NCBI GenBank assembly: GCA_004352715.1
Contig: SCFE01000053.1
Span: forward strand, 504,529-568,528
DNA length: 64,000 nt
DNA from: Hofstenia miamia
Lineage: Eukaryota > Xenacoelomorpha > Acoela
Direction: 5' to 3'
In this document: in pieces, positions 1 through 10,769 of the stretch
Layout of the letters: every line of letters starts with the position of its first letter
Numbering within the stretch: position 1 is the stretch's first letter
Program-made: the position numbers and the translations under genes
Notes under the pieces: model-generated
What the model was told of the DNA's origin: nothing
Seen by the model: the letters and a program-made list of their open reading frames with translations, nothing else
The model's database searches: none

Positions 1-1300
1 AATTTGATTAACAAGCAGTAATATGCAATAAGCTGAAAACGGAAGAACCAATGAAATTAAAATTTAGTGGAATTGAAGCGGGATACTGGAACAATTGCTT
101 AAAAGGATAATTAATTAAAATATAAAATAATCACAATGAAAGAGAGTCAAAAGCAATTAAAATATAATTGAACCGAAGAATAAATGCACTGAATTTTCAT
201 TTACAAAAAACCGCCTACAATTATATATTCATAATCTAATTTTTTAATTCACGTGTTATTCCATCAAAATTTAGGGAAAATGAAATTTGAGAGCAAATGA
301 ATGTTTAATCCTAAGTCTCTCAATAATTCAGGATAATTCAATAAACTAGTTTCGTGCCAACTTCCACTAATTAATAATTTCGCATGCAAACTGAACCTGT
401 AATTGCCAAAATCCATTTCTAGTGCTTATGATGTTAACTCTAGAATAAGATAAATAAATAACACTAAAACAATTCTGCTTAATAGCATTTACTCAATCCA
501 GCAGTTTTGTAGAACAGAAGCGGTAATGACAATGCCACGGCCAAAACAGTTCTCTGTCAATGTTCACAGATACTGTAACAAGATATCAACTAAACCTGGT
601 AGTTACTAACCAGCAGCAATGAAAGTATGAACGATGTCTACTGTAGGTCAAGATTTGAATTACAAAAAAACATCTCAATTATTTGCTAGATTAATTGTTA
701 AACTAGGAAAAAAATTACAAGGCTAACTTGAGAAATTACTATTCACAGATAAATATGCGAACCAAAACAAGTGTAAGAACAATATGCTGTTTATAGGATG
801 CAGATACCATAGTGAAAGATTTAAAAATTTTTTAATACTTATTATTTTATAAAAGCTTTTCGCTTCTTACCTCCACCAAAGAGGTGCTGTTTTCACCTCT
901 GTTTGTCAACACGATTTCGAAAACAGTAATGGAAGGAACTTTATGAAAAAACCTCGAGACAGGTATTGGTCAAACTTAGATGCTATTAGATTGTCAGACT
1001 GATCATGATTGCCGTCTGGTTGCATCCAGACCCTAATTTCATTTATACTTGGCTCGCAAAAATAACTTCACGTAAATTTGTGTATCAGATACTGTTGCGT
1101 ACAGAAAATAGCTATCTATCCACAATGATGTCAATGCATTGTTATTCGCTAAATCCGCATTAAACCATAGTTTTACTTCCAATTTAGTTCGTAGCTCTAT
1201 CTAATAGAAGCCTCTGAGATAAAGGTACCAGAATATTGACAATTGCTTTCATTGCTATATTTAAAGAAAACCATATTTATTACTAGCGAAAGAAGTATAC
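1..1300. other. AT-rich stretch without a recognised exon
   Basis: The next TEP exon, expected to continue the thioester domain with a G-Y..L.YR..DGSFSAFG-like text, is not found here on the minus strand. One short ORF on the minus strand (about 883-980) ends at a good donor (GAG|GTAAGA) but does not resemble the expected TEP sequence. Otherwise I see nothing. Confidence 0.5.
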
Positions 1301-1483
1301 CGTCTTGCATATAATTGAATGCTTTCTGCTTAATTTCGGTGTTCGTTTCCAACTGGTTGGTATTTTTAAGATAGTTGACAGTGTAGACCATTGGCGCTAA
1401 AATAATCATTGTTTGTTCTCCACATCCGAATGGCTTCTGTATCATGCCATCTAAGTTGTTCATTGTGTTACCCATCACATCGC
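1301..1483 (-). CDS. TEP exon 17: thioester exon
   Basis: Acceptor CTTTTAG; 183 nt, phase 1 in and out, donor G|GTATAC. Encodes GDVMGNTMNNLDGMIQKPFG, then CGEQTMIILAPMVYTVNYLK. GCGEQ lies at 1413-1427 (minus); by family the Cys and Gln form the internal thioester that attacks target surfaces. With exon 12.7 the Cys is near residue 931, normal for A2M and TEP proteins. The catalytic His, if any, would be in a later exon not in the window. Confidence 0.96.
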
Positions 1484-1530
1484 CTAAAAGTGTAAGTGAC
1501 TTATCAAAATCAATAGTGAAGATTCCTTAC

Positions 1531-1678
1531 CAGATAGGGAAATTTTGCAAAAGTCCGAATCAGGAACGAATTGTTTTGGAAGTGCTTCTGTTAAATTGAA
1601 ATTCTTAGTATACGCGTCAGACCCCTCTGCACGATTCACCAAAAACGGAATGGTGTATTGACGTTGGATTCCTTCAGG
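1531..1678 (-). CDS. TEP exon 16: end of MG7 and linker to the thioester domain
   Basis: Acceptor ACGTTCAG; 148 nt, phase 0 in, phase 1 out, donor G|GTAAGG. Encodes PEGIQRQYTIPFLVNRAEGS, then NLTEALPKQFVPDSDF and CKISLSG. PEGI and the LP..FVPDS strand before GD.MG are standard family text. Confidence 0.92.
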
Positions 1679-1834
1679 CTGAACGTATTATGTATTAAAA
1701 ATTTAAAACATTGCACTAAGTCAAACTAACTTCACTCGACTAAGATTAATTTCAAAAAAATGAAAAAACGTTTTAATACGATTCTAATTGTCAGTTTTGA
1801 TTTTTCTTATACTGTCTAAATTAACTGTACTTAC

Positions 1835-2074
1835 GACAACACGAATGGGTTGAATGACAGCGTCAGAACAAGATTTTTGTGAGCTTTCTGCATTAATATT
1901 AAGTTTGAGTTTTCCGATTCTTTTACTTGCAAGAGGGAAGTACATAGTAGTAGTGCTGTCCTTTGACAAAACAACATTCACAGACGCTGAGGTCGCCATG
2001 GTGCTAGGCAAAGACGAGTCCGCAAACTCTACACGATCAAAATCTTTGCTATCAACAGAGAGTGTCACGGTCAT
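1835..2074 (-). CDS. TEP exon 15: MG7
   Basis: Acceptor TTTTGTAG; 80 codons, phase 0 to 0, donor GTC|GTAAGT. Starts MTVTLSVDSKDFDRVEF, the V.V.L strand after NYL, and ends DAVIQPIRVV. The frame joins exon 16 to give RVV|PEGIQ, the usual family text. Part of this exon with its upstream flank is repeated at 3254-3395, with single N bases at the joins, as an apparent assembly duplication. Confidence 0.92.
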
Positions 2075-2789
2075 CTACAAAACAAAACATACAATATTTC
2101 AACTGGATACACGATTCTAGATCACATTTAGCAATAGATTTCATAGCATCTGAATGCGAAATTTTGCACTGCAATAAATCTATGACAAAGAATTTTTCAA
2201 GTGGGGAGTTTCTTATCTAATCAATTCAAAACACTAACCTAAAAATAACTTTTCTGAAAAAATAAACAATTGATTCCAATTTAGTTTGCTTTAAATTTAT
2301 TTTTATTGGTAGGGTTTATTTTTCGCAAAGCGCTGCTCTAAAGAGAAAATAGATTCTAGCTGAGATATTGAAAACGTGTGAACATAGAAAATACAATTCT
2401 AACGAAGGTATTGTTTTCAAACTACAAAATCATCCAGGAAGGTTTCAGAAAATATTTTAACTTTTTAGGTTCAAAATAATAGAGACAAATTAAAATACAT
2501 GATTAAAGAGGAAAAGCTTAGGAAAGTTCAAGGACCTGGCTACGGGAGTTTAGGACTTTTCCTCACCCACTTTTCACAAAAACGCATGTCTCTACCTATG
2601 AGCTGCTCCCTTTGCAAATGGAGCTGTTCGACCTTCAAAGTGAATAAATCAAATAAATTAATCACTTAACGTTCAAAGCAATCTCTTTTGATAACTCCAT
2701 TCTATCATCGCCAATTAATACTAATCAGTAAATTAATTATAATTACAAAAAATTATAAATAGTATTGTAAATTGTTCAATAATTTTTTT

Positions 2790-2814
2790 CTGATGAAGGC
2801 TATAGAGCCGAAAC
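2790..2814 (+). ncRNA. Hammerhead-like core, probably Penelope-derived
   Basis: CTGATGA, one A, a GGCT/AGCC hairpin with loop ATAG, then GAAAC. This is the conserved core layout of a hammerhead ribozyme, with one extra base before stem II. A (TA)n array follows about 45 nt later (2859-2911). Similar cores occur at 39661-39688 and 44642-44667, the latter about 210 bp after a Penelope GIY-YIG fragment. Penelope-like elements are known to carry hammerhead motifs. Stems I and III could not be confirmed. Confidence 0.4.
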
Positions 2815-2857
2815 ATTTTAAATTAAATTTCGTTTTTTTCTTTTTATATTACATACA

Positions 2858-2858
<1 letters not shown>

Positions 2859-2911
<53 letters not shown>
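2859..2911. repeat. (TA)n microsatellite
   Basis: About 26 uninterrupted TA units in the intron between TEP exons 14 and 15. Confidence 0.95.
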
Positions 2912-3253
2912 CTTATTGAAAAACTTATTCATATTCATTTATATATTTGAAAATATTTGCTAATATTTTTTTGAAATTGTTTGAATTTGCAAAAAGAAAA
3001 CAGTATTATTAGTTCCTTTCTGTATANAACTTATAAAAATTCTCACGGTTTTAACAGCATAGTGTCATCTTGCGAACGAACGCACAGTAATGTTCAAATT
3101 GTGCATGGTTCCTTGTGAGCTAATATCGACAATGAACGCTTAGGAGATTTGGTTATAATTAGCTAATGAGTTACTTTAGTTCACCCTGAGCCAGATGTTT
3201 GTAGCTGGTCACCTCCCTGAGACAGTTAGAAAAAGATTCGTGGAATTGTATAN

Positions 3254-3395
3254 GAGGGAAGTACATAGTAGTAGTGCTGTCCTTTGACAAAACAACATTC
3301 ACAGACGCTGAGGTCGCCATGGTGCTAGGCAAAGACGAGTCCGCAAACTCTACACGATCAAAATCTTTGCTATCAACAGAGAGTGTCACGGTCAT
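3254..3395 (-). pseudogene. Partial duplicate of TEP exon 15 in a gap-flanked copy
   Basis: Bases 3254-3815 repeat 1933-2494 with no difference that I could see, including the acceptor and first 47 codons of exon 15. Single N bases at 3253 and 3816 mark both joins. A run of about 40 bases (CCTGAGACAGTTAGAAAAAG and onward) is also present on both sides of the insert. A second partial exon would break the frame, so I read this as an assembly error rather than a genomic duplication. Confidence 0.75.
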
Positions 3396-3815
3396 CTACA
3401 AAACAAAACATACAATATTTCAACTGGATACACGATTCTAGATCACATTTAGCAATAGATTTCATAGCATCTGAATGCGAAATTTTGCACTGCAATAAAT
3501 CTATGACAAAGAATTTTTCAAGTGGGGAGTTTCTTATCTAATCAATTCAAAACACTAACCTAAAAATAACTTTTCTGAAAAAATAAACAATTGATTCCAA
3601 TTTAGTTTGCTTTAAATTTATTTTTATTGGTAGGGTTTATTTTTCGCAAAGCGCTGCTCTAAAGAGAAAATAGATTCTAGCTGAGATATTGAAAACGTGT
3701 GAACATAGAAAATACAATTCTAACGAAGGTATTGTTTTCAAACTACAAAATCATCCAGGAAGGTTTCAGAAAATATTTTAACTTTTTAGGTTCAAAATAA
3801 TAGAGACAAATTAAA
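3254..3815. repeat. Direct duplication of 1933-2494, probable assembly artefact
   Basis: A 562-base copy, identical by eye, bounded by single N bases at 3253 and 3816 and flanked by a short repeat. It inserts a truncated exon 15 into the TEP gene. The stretch 3830-4518 beyond it is intron with no recognisable content apart from a 110-codon minus-strand ORF without known motifs. Confidence 0.8.
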
Positions 3816-4518
3816 NTCCCTGAGACAGTTAGAAAAAGATTCGTGGAATTGTATATTTTCCAAAACAATTCAACACTAAGATTATCTTCACAGCATTTTT
3901 TTAAAATGAGCTGAATAGTGGGCCAATGCAAAACTAGTTGCTTCATGCCTTGTATCTCAAAGTTTCTGAAGTATTTCGAAAAGTGTTTGTTCACCAAGTG
4001 ATTAGAAAGATCAATGCCATTCTCATAAATCGAAGGATGCGAGCTGTATGGTGTTCTACAAAAGTGAAAACCCATGTAGCAAAAGCTGTAAATTGAAATT
4101 TTGTTTTTGCTTCATGTAATCATATTGCTCCACTAAAACTTTAACTAGAGTCTGCTGGAGTTAGCCCTTACTAAACAAAAATTCTATAACTCATCATTCA
4201 CCAATAAAATACAACATTCCGTGATTATGAACTACATGTGGCAGATTGCATAAACGTGTTTCTGAAAACCAGTACCATTTAACAATACAATATACATATA
4301 GTTTGTACCAATTGATTTTAGGTTTATTAGATTGGAAATTATAAAATTCATGCAGAAAATTTGTTTAAAGCAGAATCTAAGGAGGTTTAATATGCTGCTA
4401 TATTAGGAAAATTTAGTGATGCATGTTGAAGAATCCCTCTACCTTTTTGTTACATACATCCAGAAAGTAAAGTATTTGAGCTATTGCAATTAGAATATGT
4501 AGGATAAGAAGAACAAAC

Positions 4519-4632
4519 CTGAATCTCTTCGTCTAAGTAGTTGAACACGGAAACTGAGAGTAAGAATTGTTCACCACGCTTTACAGAGTAAGGCAGATTC
4601 AGCCGGACGAAGCATTTCTTCCTTGTAATGAG
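4519..4632 (-). CDS. TEP exon 14: MG7, first part
   Basis: Acceptor AATTTAG; 38 codons, phase 0 to 0, donor CAG|GTTTGT. Encodes LITRKKCFVRLNLPYSVKRG, then EQFLLSVSVFNYLDEEIQ. LPYSV.RGE.F.L...VFNYL is the standard MG7 start in this superfamily. Confidence 0.95.
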
Positions 4633-5247
4633 CTAAATTACTTGTGTAGATTCAATAGATATTTGCACATGTGCTACTCCACACGACAATTATTGTTACC
4701 CTTAAATCTTTGGGGCTACATACAAAGTGAACTTATTTTACATATAATGAGCCTGCAATTACACAGCATAAAGTTAAAACATTTGTATTTAACTCTTCAC
4801 AGATCTGTGATTATAAAAGACAACCCATATGAGGAACTATTTAACTTACAGAAAGCTCGGACAGTTTCCAAATTGTGTAATTGTTGATCAGAAAAATGGA
4901 ATAATTTTTTAGTTAGAAACAATCACATCTCAAATTGATTCTTAAGTAATATTTAAACATTTAGTAATTGAGCAAGGGTAGTTCATATAAAAATATGTAT
5001 AGTGCAAAATCGTAGTTTTTTTATATTATTGAATATTAAAGTAGTAATTTAAATATTTTAAAACTCATGCTTTCTCTATTAATACTAAAAACGCATTAAA
5101 TCATCTAACATGACAAATAATGCGAAATATAATTATTATGACATCTGATACAAAAAGAGATTTTATGAACTTTAAATTATGTAAATGGAATAAACATTTT
5201 ATTGATTTAAGTTTCAAGAATGTGAGAATAAATTGATAAAGTATTAC

Positions 5248-5368
5248 CTCGGCCTTCTTCAAAGCAACACCCAAACCTATCTCATTGGATAGTACAAACG
5301 CGCTTGCTACCCATTTTGTTATGGTATCCGGAGCAACCAATGGTAGAGTGACTTTTGTGCTAGACTCA
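5248..5368 (-). CDS. TEP exon 13: constitutive exon after the array, MG6/MG7
   Basis: Acceptor TTTATTTAG; 121 nt, phase 2 in, phase 0 out, donor GAG|GTAATA. The first base completes an AGT Ser codon with the AG left by any exon 12 version. Encodes ESSTKVTLPLVAPDTITKWV and ASAFVLSNEIGLGVALKKAE. The PDTITKWVASAFVLS..IGLG block is one of the most conserved in the superfamily. The docking site lies 42 nt upstream of its acceptor. Confidence 0.95.
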
Positions 5369-5410
5369 CTAAATAAATTTGTCAAGCATGGGTAACGGAA
5401 AAAGTCCATG

Positions 5411-5428
5411 CAACTACTTTGGGTTTTA
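5411..5428 (-). promoter_or_regulatory. Candidate docking site for exon 12 choice
   Basis: In transcript sense the site reads TAAAACCCAAAGTAGTTG. It lies in the intron 42 nt before the exon 13 acceptor. It is complementary to the selector found after each alternative exon: by hand count 18 continuous pairs with 12.2 and 12.3, 17 with 12.1 and 12.5, 17 of 18 with 12.4, 16 with a bulge for 12.6, and a weaker helix for 12.7. Pairing would bring one variable exon's donor next to the exon 13 acceptor. The match is seen directly; the splicing role is inferred from known docking/selector systems such as Dscam. Confidence 0.8.
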
Positions 5429-5879
5429 AAATAAAGCAAAATTCCAACTTGCCAAAAATAAACTCAAAATCTTGGAGAATACTCCATCTTATCCAGGTAA
5501 GCAATTGATAACAAAGATAAAATGAACATTTTGTGTTACCCGTTTGCAATGGCATTGAAAATGCCTCATCTGATAATGCGTTATAATGTCTTCAAATGAA
5601 GTCGTTTCACTTTGTTCTGTGCAGTAGAATATAAAGGGTGTGCTGCTCCATATTTCTGGAAGATCTTTCAATTATTTGGTTCCTCCAAGCGCCAACAGTA
5701 AGTGGCCAAATTATTACATAACGCCAAACAATAAATTCAGAGAAAAATACGCTGAAAAATTCATTTGAATCTCAAAAGAAATAAACGGTCGCTATTGTAT
5801 GCTATACTAGATCTGGGAAAAAAGTTTATCGTACGGTGAATTTGAATTGTTCATCTATAAATGTTTAGATCAATGCTGC

Positions 5880-6490
5880 TGGAAAAAAATTCGCTTTCGA
5901 CGAGTGTTATAGTCCAATGCCGCATGTATTTAACTTGTCTGCAAAAATAATCAATGACAAACTAATTATTATGGGCCGCGCAAAAAATTGCTTACGTGAA
6001 AATAAATATCGAAATTCAGGAGGGAATTATTATTTGAGAGAGAGGAAATTGATATCGCAAATGCAAAACGCATTGATTACAGCTTCGAAATATATGACTT
6101 CCAACAAGCTATGAAAATAGACATTCAAAAAATTATAGTCGCTTGGAATTCCCCATAGAAGTGATTTTATGTTACCCGTTTGTGATAGAAAGGCTTTTGA
6201 ATCCAGATAGAAGGATATTGATAATGGAAGTGCGACTCAGAAGTTACATTATATCCAGCTTAGAATGGTGTCCTAAAATCATGCGGTTCGTGAGGATTTC
6301 GCTCAACAGTATTTGGATTACAATGAGGTAAAAGAATTTAACATACCAAAGACTTGCAGAGATCAATGAGTATTACGTAAAAAATGCAACTACGAATAAT
6401 TACGTTTACGACAATTGTAAGAAAGATACTTTACAAACCACAGACAAGCATATTTTCAAAGACATTTTTCAGTCAACTGGTTTAATCAAC
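5880..6490 (+). pseudogene. Unidentified decayed coding remnant
   Basis: On the plus strand, opposite to TEP and inside its intron, three successive open stretches in different frames read like diverged protein: one starts FAFDECYSPMPHVFNLSAKI and runs about 75 residues, another contains INEYYVKNATTNNYVYDN. Stops and frame changes separate them. No known family is recognised. It is probably old transposon or viral-like coding DNA. Confidence 0.3.
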
Positions 6491-7075
6491 ACGTTCAATG
6501 TAAGTTTTGACATTTTCACTTCGATACTATTTCGCGAATTGGGATAACTTTCAATTACAATTGAGTTAAGTAGAATAAAAGTAGGTATATCCTTTATTGT
6601 AAGCAAGTGTTTCAATCAAGGCCCATCATACCTCTTGTTGAAGCGTAATTAATAAATCGAACTTGAGGTTTTTCAATATTTGATAACATTCTATTGGAAA
6701 GGTAGACAAATGTCGCTCGAAAAGGAATTTTCACCAAAATGCTTTACACATTGAACTTGATATTGTCCATATTTAATGAAGTCATTGTACCCCAACAACT
6801 AATCAAACACTGGCAGAATTCAAAATAGTTCATTAATAGCAACAAAACCCGCAAGATACCATAGTAAATTTTATAGATTTAGTGAAGAGAATCTTTCAAT
6901 GAACTTGAAACACAGCACTATAAATCCAGCACAGGATAGATTGAAAAATGAAATGAAATAAATTGCAACTATGTTCAAGGATTTAAACCCCCCCTCACAA
7001 CGAAACGCTTTCTTAATATTTGCAATACGAACAAGCATGTAATTTGCAAAAATGCCTCAGTTAGAAATTACATCT

Positions 7076-7093
7076 GAAAACCAACAGAAGTTA
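7076..7093 (-). promoter_or_regulatory. Selector sequence after exon 12.7, diverged
   Basis: Transcript sense TAACTTCTGTTGGTTTTC, 16 nt after the donor. Homologous in position to the others but with three internal mismatches to the docking site, so the predicted helix is weak. This cassette is nearest to exon 13. Confidence 0.55.
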
Positions 7094-7109
7094 ATGAATA
7101 TACAGTAAC

Positions 7110-7272
7110 CTTCCTATTAATTCCCAAATCCAAGATTCCGGGAAGAATGATCTTGCGCGGCTTTTAGACGGCAAAGGTTTCTTCGAAGTAATTGCCTTTG
7201 AATAACTGCCCCTGTCGGTCATCTCCATCATAATGTTAGCACCTTTAAACATAATTATGGGCTCAGGTGGAA
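7110..7272 (-). CDS. TEP alternative exon 12.7 (variable bait-like segment)
   Basis: Last version, nearest to exon 13. Acceptor ATATTTAG; 163 nt (3n+1), phase 1 in, phase 2 out, donor AG|GTTACT. Encodes VPPEPIIMFKGANIMMEMTD, then ITSKKPLPSKSRARSFFPES and WIWELIG. Its selector (7076-7092) is the most diverged of the seven, so its choice may depend less on pairing with the docking site. Confidence 0.9.
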
Positions 7273-8040
7273 CTAAATATTTACATTTCAACAACAAAAC
7301 TAGTTTAAACCAAGTGAAAATTATTCAAGACATTTAAAAAAGAAACACGACAAGGGCAAATTTACATGAAAGGTGGATTATAATCTCATGTTCAATTCTC
7401 AAGTAGAAAAAGCCAATTTATAATGATCAAAAAACCTTTTAAATGCTCACATTTGCAAAAAAATATGAGGATTATTAAAATCCAGCAAAATGGAGAGCTT
7501 CAAACCAAAAGCCTTTTTCCCATCTATTAGAAAAGTCACTACAAATTACTTTGTGTCCAATAATAGCATGTTATCATTTATTTATTGTTGAATTTTTATT
7601 TTAAAAATGCCGATTTTGGAATTACCGCGTACCATACCTTAAAAAATAAAAACGGATTTAATGATTGTTCGCACAAAGCTATTAAATAAATAAAAGGAAG
7701 TTGAAATTATACATTTTTGCCACAAAGTGGAAACAATTAAATCAACACTAGATGAAGAAGTCAAATGTTTAAAAACTGTATCACAGATCATGCAATAATG
7801 AAAAATGTGTTCAAGAAACAGTAGTACATGAAACTAATGATATCCATTCGAATGATAGTAATGGAAGTATTCAAATCCATAGCAGCGAAAAAACATTGAC
7901 CCACACAGCTATTTAGATTGAGTATGGAATTTTAAGAACCAAAAGTTCTTAAACCTGGTGCAGTGAGTAATTAAAATTATGTAAATGAAATTATTAATGC
8001 TAAGAAAAATAAAATTACAGTTCCTGAATAACAATAAGGC

Positions 8041-8058
8041 TGTGCCATATATGGCACA
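8041..8058. repeat. Perfect 18-bp palindrome TGTGCCATATATGGCACA
   Basis: The sequence is its own reverse complement and is followed by AACAGG. A near copy, TGTGCCATTTATGGCAAACA, lies at 8134-8153. Such paired palindromes often mark subterminal parts of DNA transposons; no terminal repeats were found. Confidence 0.6.
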
Positions 8059-9394
8059 AACAGGACAATGGGCTTAAATCAAAATATAATGAATATAGAA
8101 GAAAATTTCTGTTGTTAGAAGACATTTACTTTGTGTGCCATTTATGGCAAACAGGGACCGAAGAAATTAAACAATCTTAATGTAGTGATAATAGTGGCTT
8201 AGTTGACTTGGATAAGTTGACAGAAACAGAATTCTGACTATGGAATTAACATAGAAGTTTCGAGACACTAAATGTGTAAAAAGTTCGTACGTTTGAAGAA
8301 AAATATACACACATAAAATGAACTGTACTATTGAAAAATATAGCAACGCAATATTCTAAAGAATCTAGAGTACATATTCGTTTTATGAAAAATAGCGCAT
8401 AATATCAAGATACCATCTGAAAAACAGTTTTTCATAAAGATACAAGCACCTGTCAAAATGTCATTTGCGGTGTGAAATCCTAAGAAAAAGATGAGATCGC
8501 TAAAATACAATTTTTCTGTAAAATAAGAAACGAGGCACAATTATGGTTTTCTTGAAATGTAGTGATTCTAAACTTGCTTCGTGTACTGTTTTAGCATGTT
8601 CACTAGCAAAACAAATAAATAATGCAAAAAAAGAAAATCTATGAATTCAATAATAGTCATTGGAACATAGATGGTGAAAAAAAATTCAATTACCAGCAAT
8701 GAGCGATCTTTAAACTTCACAAAGCAAGCAACCTTTTAGCAGGTTGCGACTAAGTTGATATCTATTGCAAAGTCAGTTATTATTTTACGCTAATTAACCG
8801 ATTAGCCAATAAAAGCTAGAAGTCTTGAATGTGATAATTTCAAAAAGTTGAAATTGAATCAATGAGAAAAGACTTATAATTAAATTAAATGGTGGTGACT
8901 GAGATGCAAACTTATTAAATCCATATGAAATGTTAAAAACTATTTCACAATACAAAAACTTGATCATTCATTAATGAAGAATTTTGCATGATATGAATCC
9001 TCCAGGAAGCTCCCTCATGAAATGCATTCGTAAATAAAGCAGATTAAAATCTCAAACATCAATTTACCGATTCCATAAAATTGTAGCAACATAATATGAA
9101 AATCGGTGACACCCGAAAGGATGACAAAAAGTCGGTTGAGTCGAAAAATTTCTGAACTGGTTCAAGGAATGGTTCAGTCTAGATTGGAAATTAGTGATTT
9201 TTGTATTTCGACAACTACACGTGAATTGAATCCTTCAAAGTATTTCAGATATCTTAAAAGATGCTTCCTATGAAAGTCTACTACGAATATCAACGAAAAC
9301 ATTAAAGTGTTGAGGTATTTTCTCTGGAAATTAAAAATCCATTAGGGGTATGTAAATCAATGTGTATACAAATGTGTCTGGTAAAAATGAGCGA

Positions 9395-9411
9395 TAAAAG
9401 CCCAAAGCAGT
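9395..9411 (-). promoter_or_regulatory. Selector sequence after exon 12.6
   Basis: Transcript sense ACTGCTTTGGGCTTTTA, 26 nt after the donor and directly after the TA microsatellite. Pairs with the docking site as 11 + 5 base pairs around one bulged C. Confidence 0.7.
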
Positions 9412-9434
9412 ATATATATATATATATATATATA
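9411..9434. repeat. (TA)n microsatellite abutting the exon 12.6 donor
   Basis: Twelve TA units directly on the intron side of the donor, between it and the selector. Length change here would alter donor-to-selector spacing. Confidence 0.9.
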
Positions 9435-9437
9435 AAC

Positions 9438-9606
9438 CTCTTTATTAATGAAAAAATCCAAGATTCTGGGAAGAATGATCGTGTGCGGCTTTTAGACGGC
9501 AAAGGCTTAGATTCAAGCTTTTTCGGGGTAAATGATGTTAAAGAATAACTGCTAGACATGAAACGTGGCATCACAACATCAGGAAACCTTCTTGATATTA
9601 TCATAG
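9438..9606 (-). CDS. TEP alternative exon 12.6 (variable bait-like segment)
   Basis: Acceptor TGTTTAG; 169 nt (3n+1), phase 1 in, phase 2 out; the longest version. Encodes AMIISRRFPDVVMPRFMSSS, then LESKPLPSKSRTRS and FFPESWIFSLIK. The last Trp of FPESWIW is Phe here. The donor AG|GTTTATATAT runs straight into a (TA)n microsatellite (9411-9434), so the intron side of its donor lies in unstable repeat. Confidence 0.85.
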
Positions 9607-10383
9607 CTAAACATTCACAAATCAACACTAAACCAGCTTAGACTAAGTACTAAAAAGATTTAGAATTGTCAGATGAAAAGTCAAATTTAACATAAACATT
9701 GGATTCTAATATGGTAAATGAGTACGAACACCATCAAAAGACTTAATGATTCAATAATTCGAATCAATTCATATCGAAATATAATATTGCTTGCTTATTG
9801 ATCAATTATAATATAACAACCGCATTCCAAATTATTCACTGCACTTAACAGTACAACTAATAAAGAAAAAAGTGCCCAAGAAATAGCATCACATAAAACT
9901 AATGACATGCAATCGAATATTAGCAATGCCAAATATCAAACATACTACATAAATAAATCTTTTTTCAAAAAACATTTATGTAACAGCTGGAATTTTGCAA
10001 CTATGAAGGTCATCTTAAAAAAGTAGAAAGGCAAGGTCAACTTTAATGCATTCTATTTTTGAATTTAAGCATGACTACCTCTGGAACTCATTGGAATGCA
10101 CATGACCAACAAAACGTTTTTTTACTTTTAATTAGGACTTTCTTCATTTTCAAATAGTCAGTAGATAAAGACGACTCTCCAAGCAAACATTGATGGGAGT
10201 AAACAAATTACAAATGCAACATTACTTCACTGTTAAAATCATTATGGATTGTAATTGCCCTCCGAATCTACGAGTACTATCAGGAAGCTGTATTACAAAA
10301 GGTTTTCCTATATACACTCTTGTTGAACCAAGGTATGTTATTTCGTCACTCGTGTAATTGGATCATATTTCAATAAGCAATTT

Positions 10384-10769
10384 GTTGAAAAAATATCTGG
10401 CAAAAATGTTACAATGGACGTCTACGAGACTATGTACAACCAAAAAAATTTAGATTACTTTCAAGTGTGCTTTATGATCCGGAAACAGATAATTGGGTGA
10501 AATATCTTAAAACAATCGAACTCGCAATTGATTTAAATGTTGAAGAAGACTTCCTGCGAAATGTCAAGTCGTTGAAAGAACTCACAGAAGATGTTTGTGT
10601 TCATACTCCACTAATGTATGAACTCACTTTTGCTTTTCAAGGTGGAGATCTAGATATTCGCACAGTGCTTATTAATATATTGAGATCTATTAGTAAATGG
10701 AACTTCGCCTCGACCACAATTCAAGTTAATCCCAAATCCTACTACGAGAAATTTTACACTGAAGATTAA
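10384..10769 (+). pseudogene. Unidentified ORF fragment, probably mobile-element or viral-like
   Basis: An open frame whose first in-frame Met is at 10467 codes for 100 residues (MLYDPETDNWVKYLKTIELA to NPKSYYEKFYTED); the frame stays open upstream with text such as DYVQPKKFRLLSS. It is on the strand opposite to TEP, inside the array intron, just upstream of retroelement remnants. No family motif was recognised. The composition is that of real protein, and a frame change near 10400 suggests decay. Confidence 0.35.

Larger units (their letters stand above)
7273..9437. other. Intron between alternative exons 12.7 and 12.6
   Basis: No exon seen. It contains the palindrome at 8041-8058 and a second partial copy at 8134-8156, with scattered short plus-strand ORF remnants around 7700-8230 that I cannot assign. 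Confidence 0.5.

Noticed and set aside
883-980. Minus-strand ORF (VPSITVFEIVLTNRGENSTS) ending at GTAAGA, as possible TEP exon 18
   Set aside because: Does not resemble the thioester-domain text expected right after exon 17; a real exon of something else is not excluded.
3743-4075. 110-codon minus-strand ORF between exons 14 and 15
   Set aside because: Crosses an N join, has no motif and no splice signals that fit the TEP phases.
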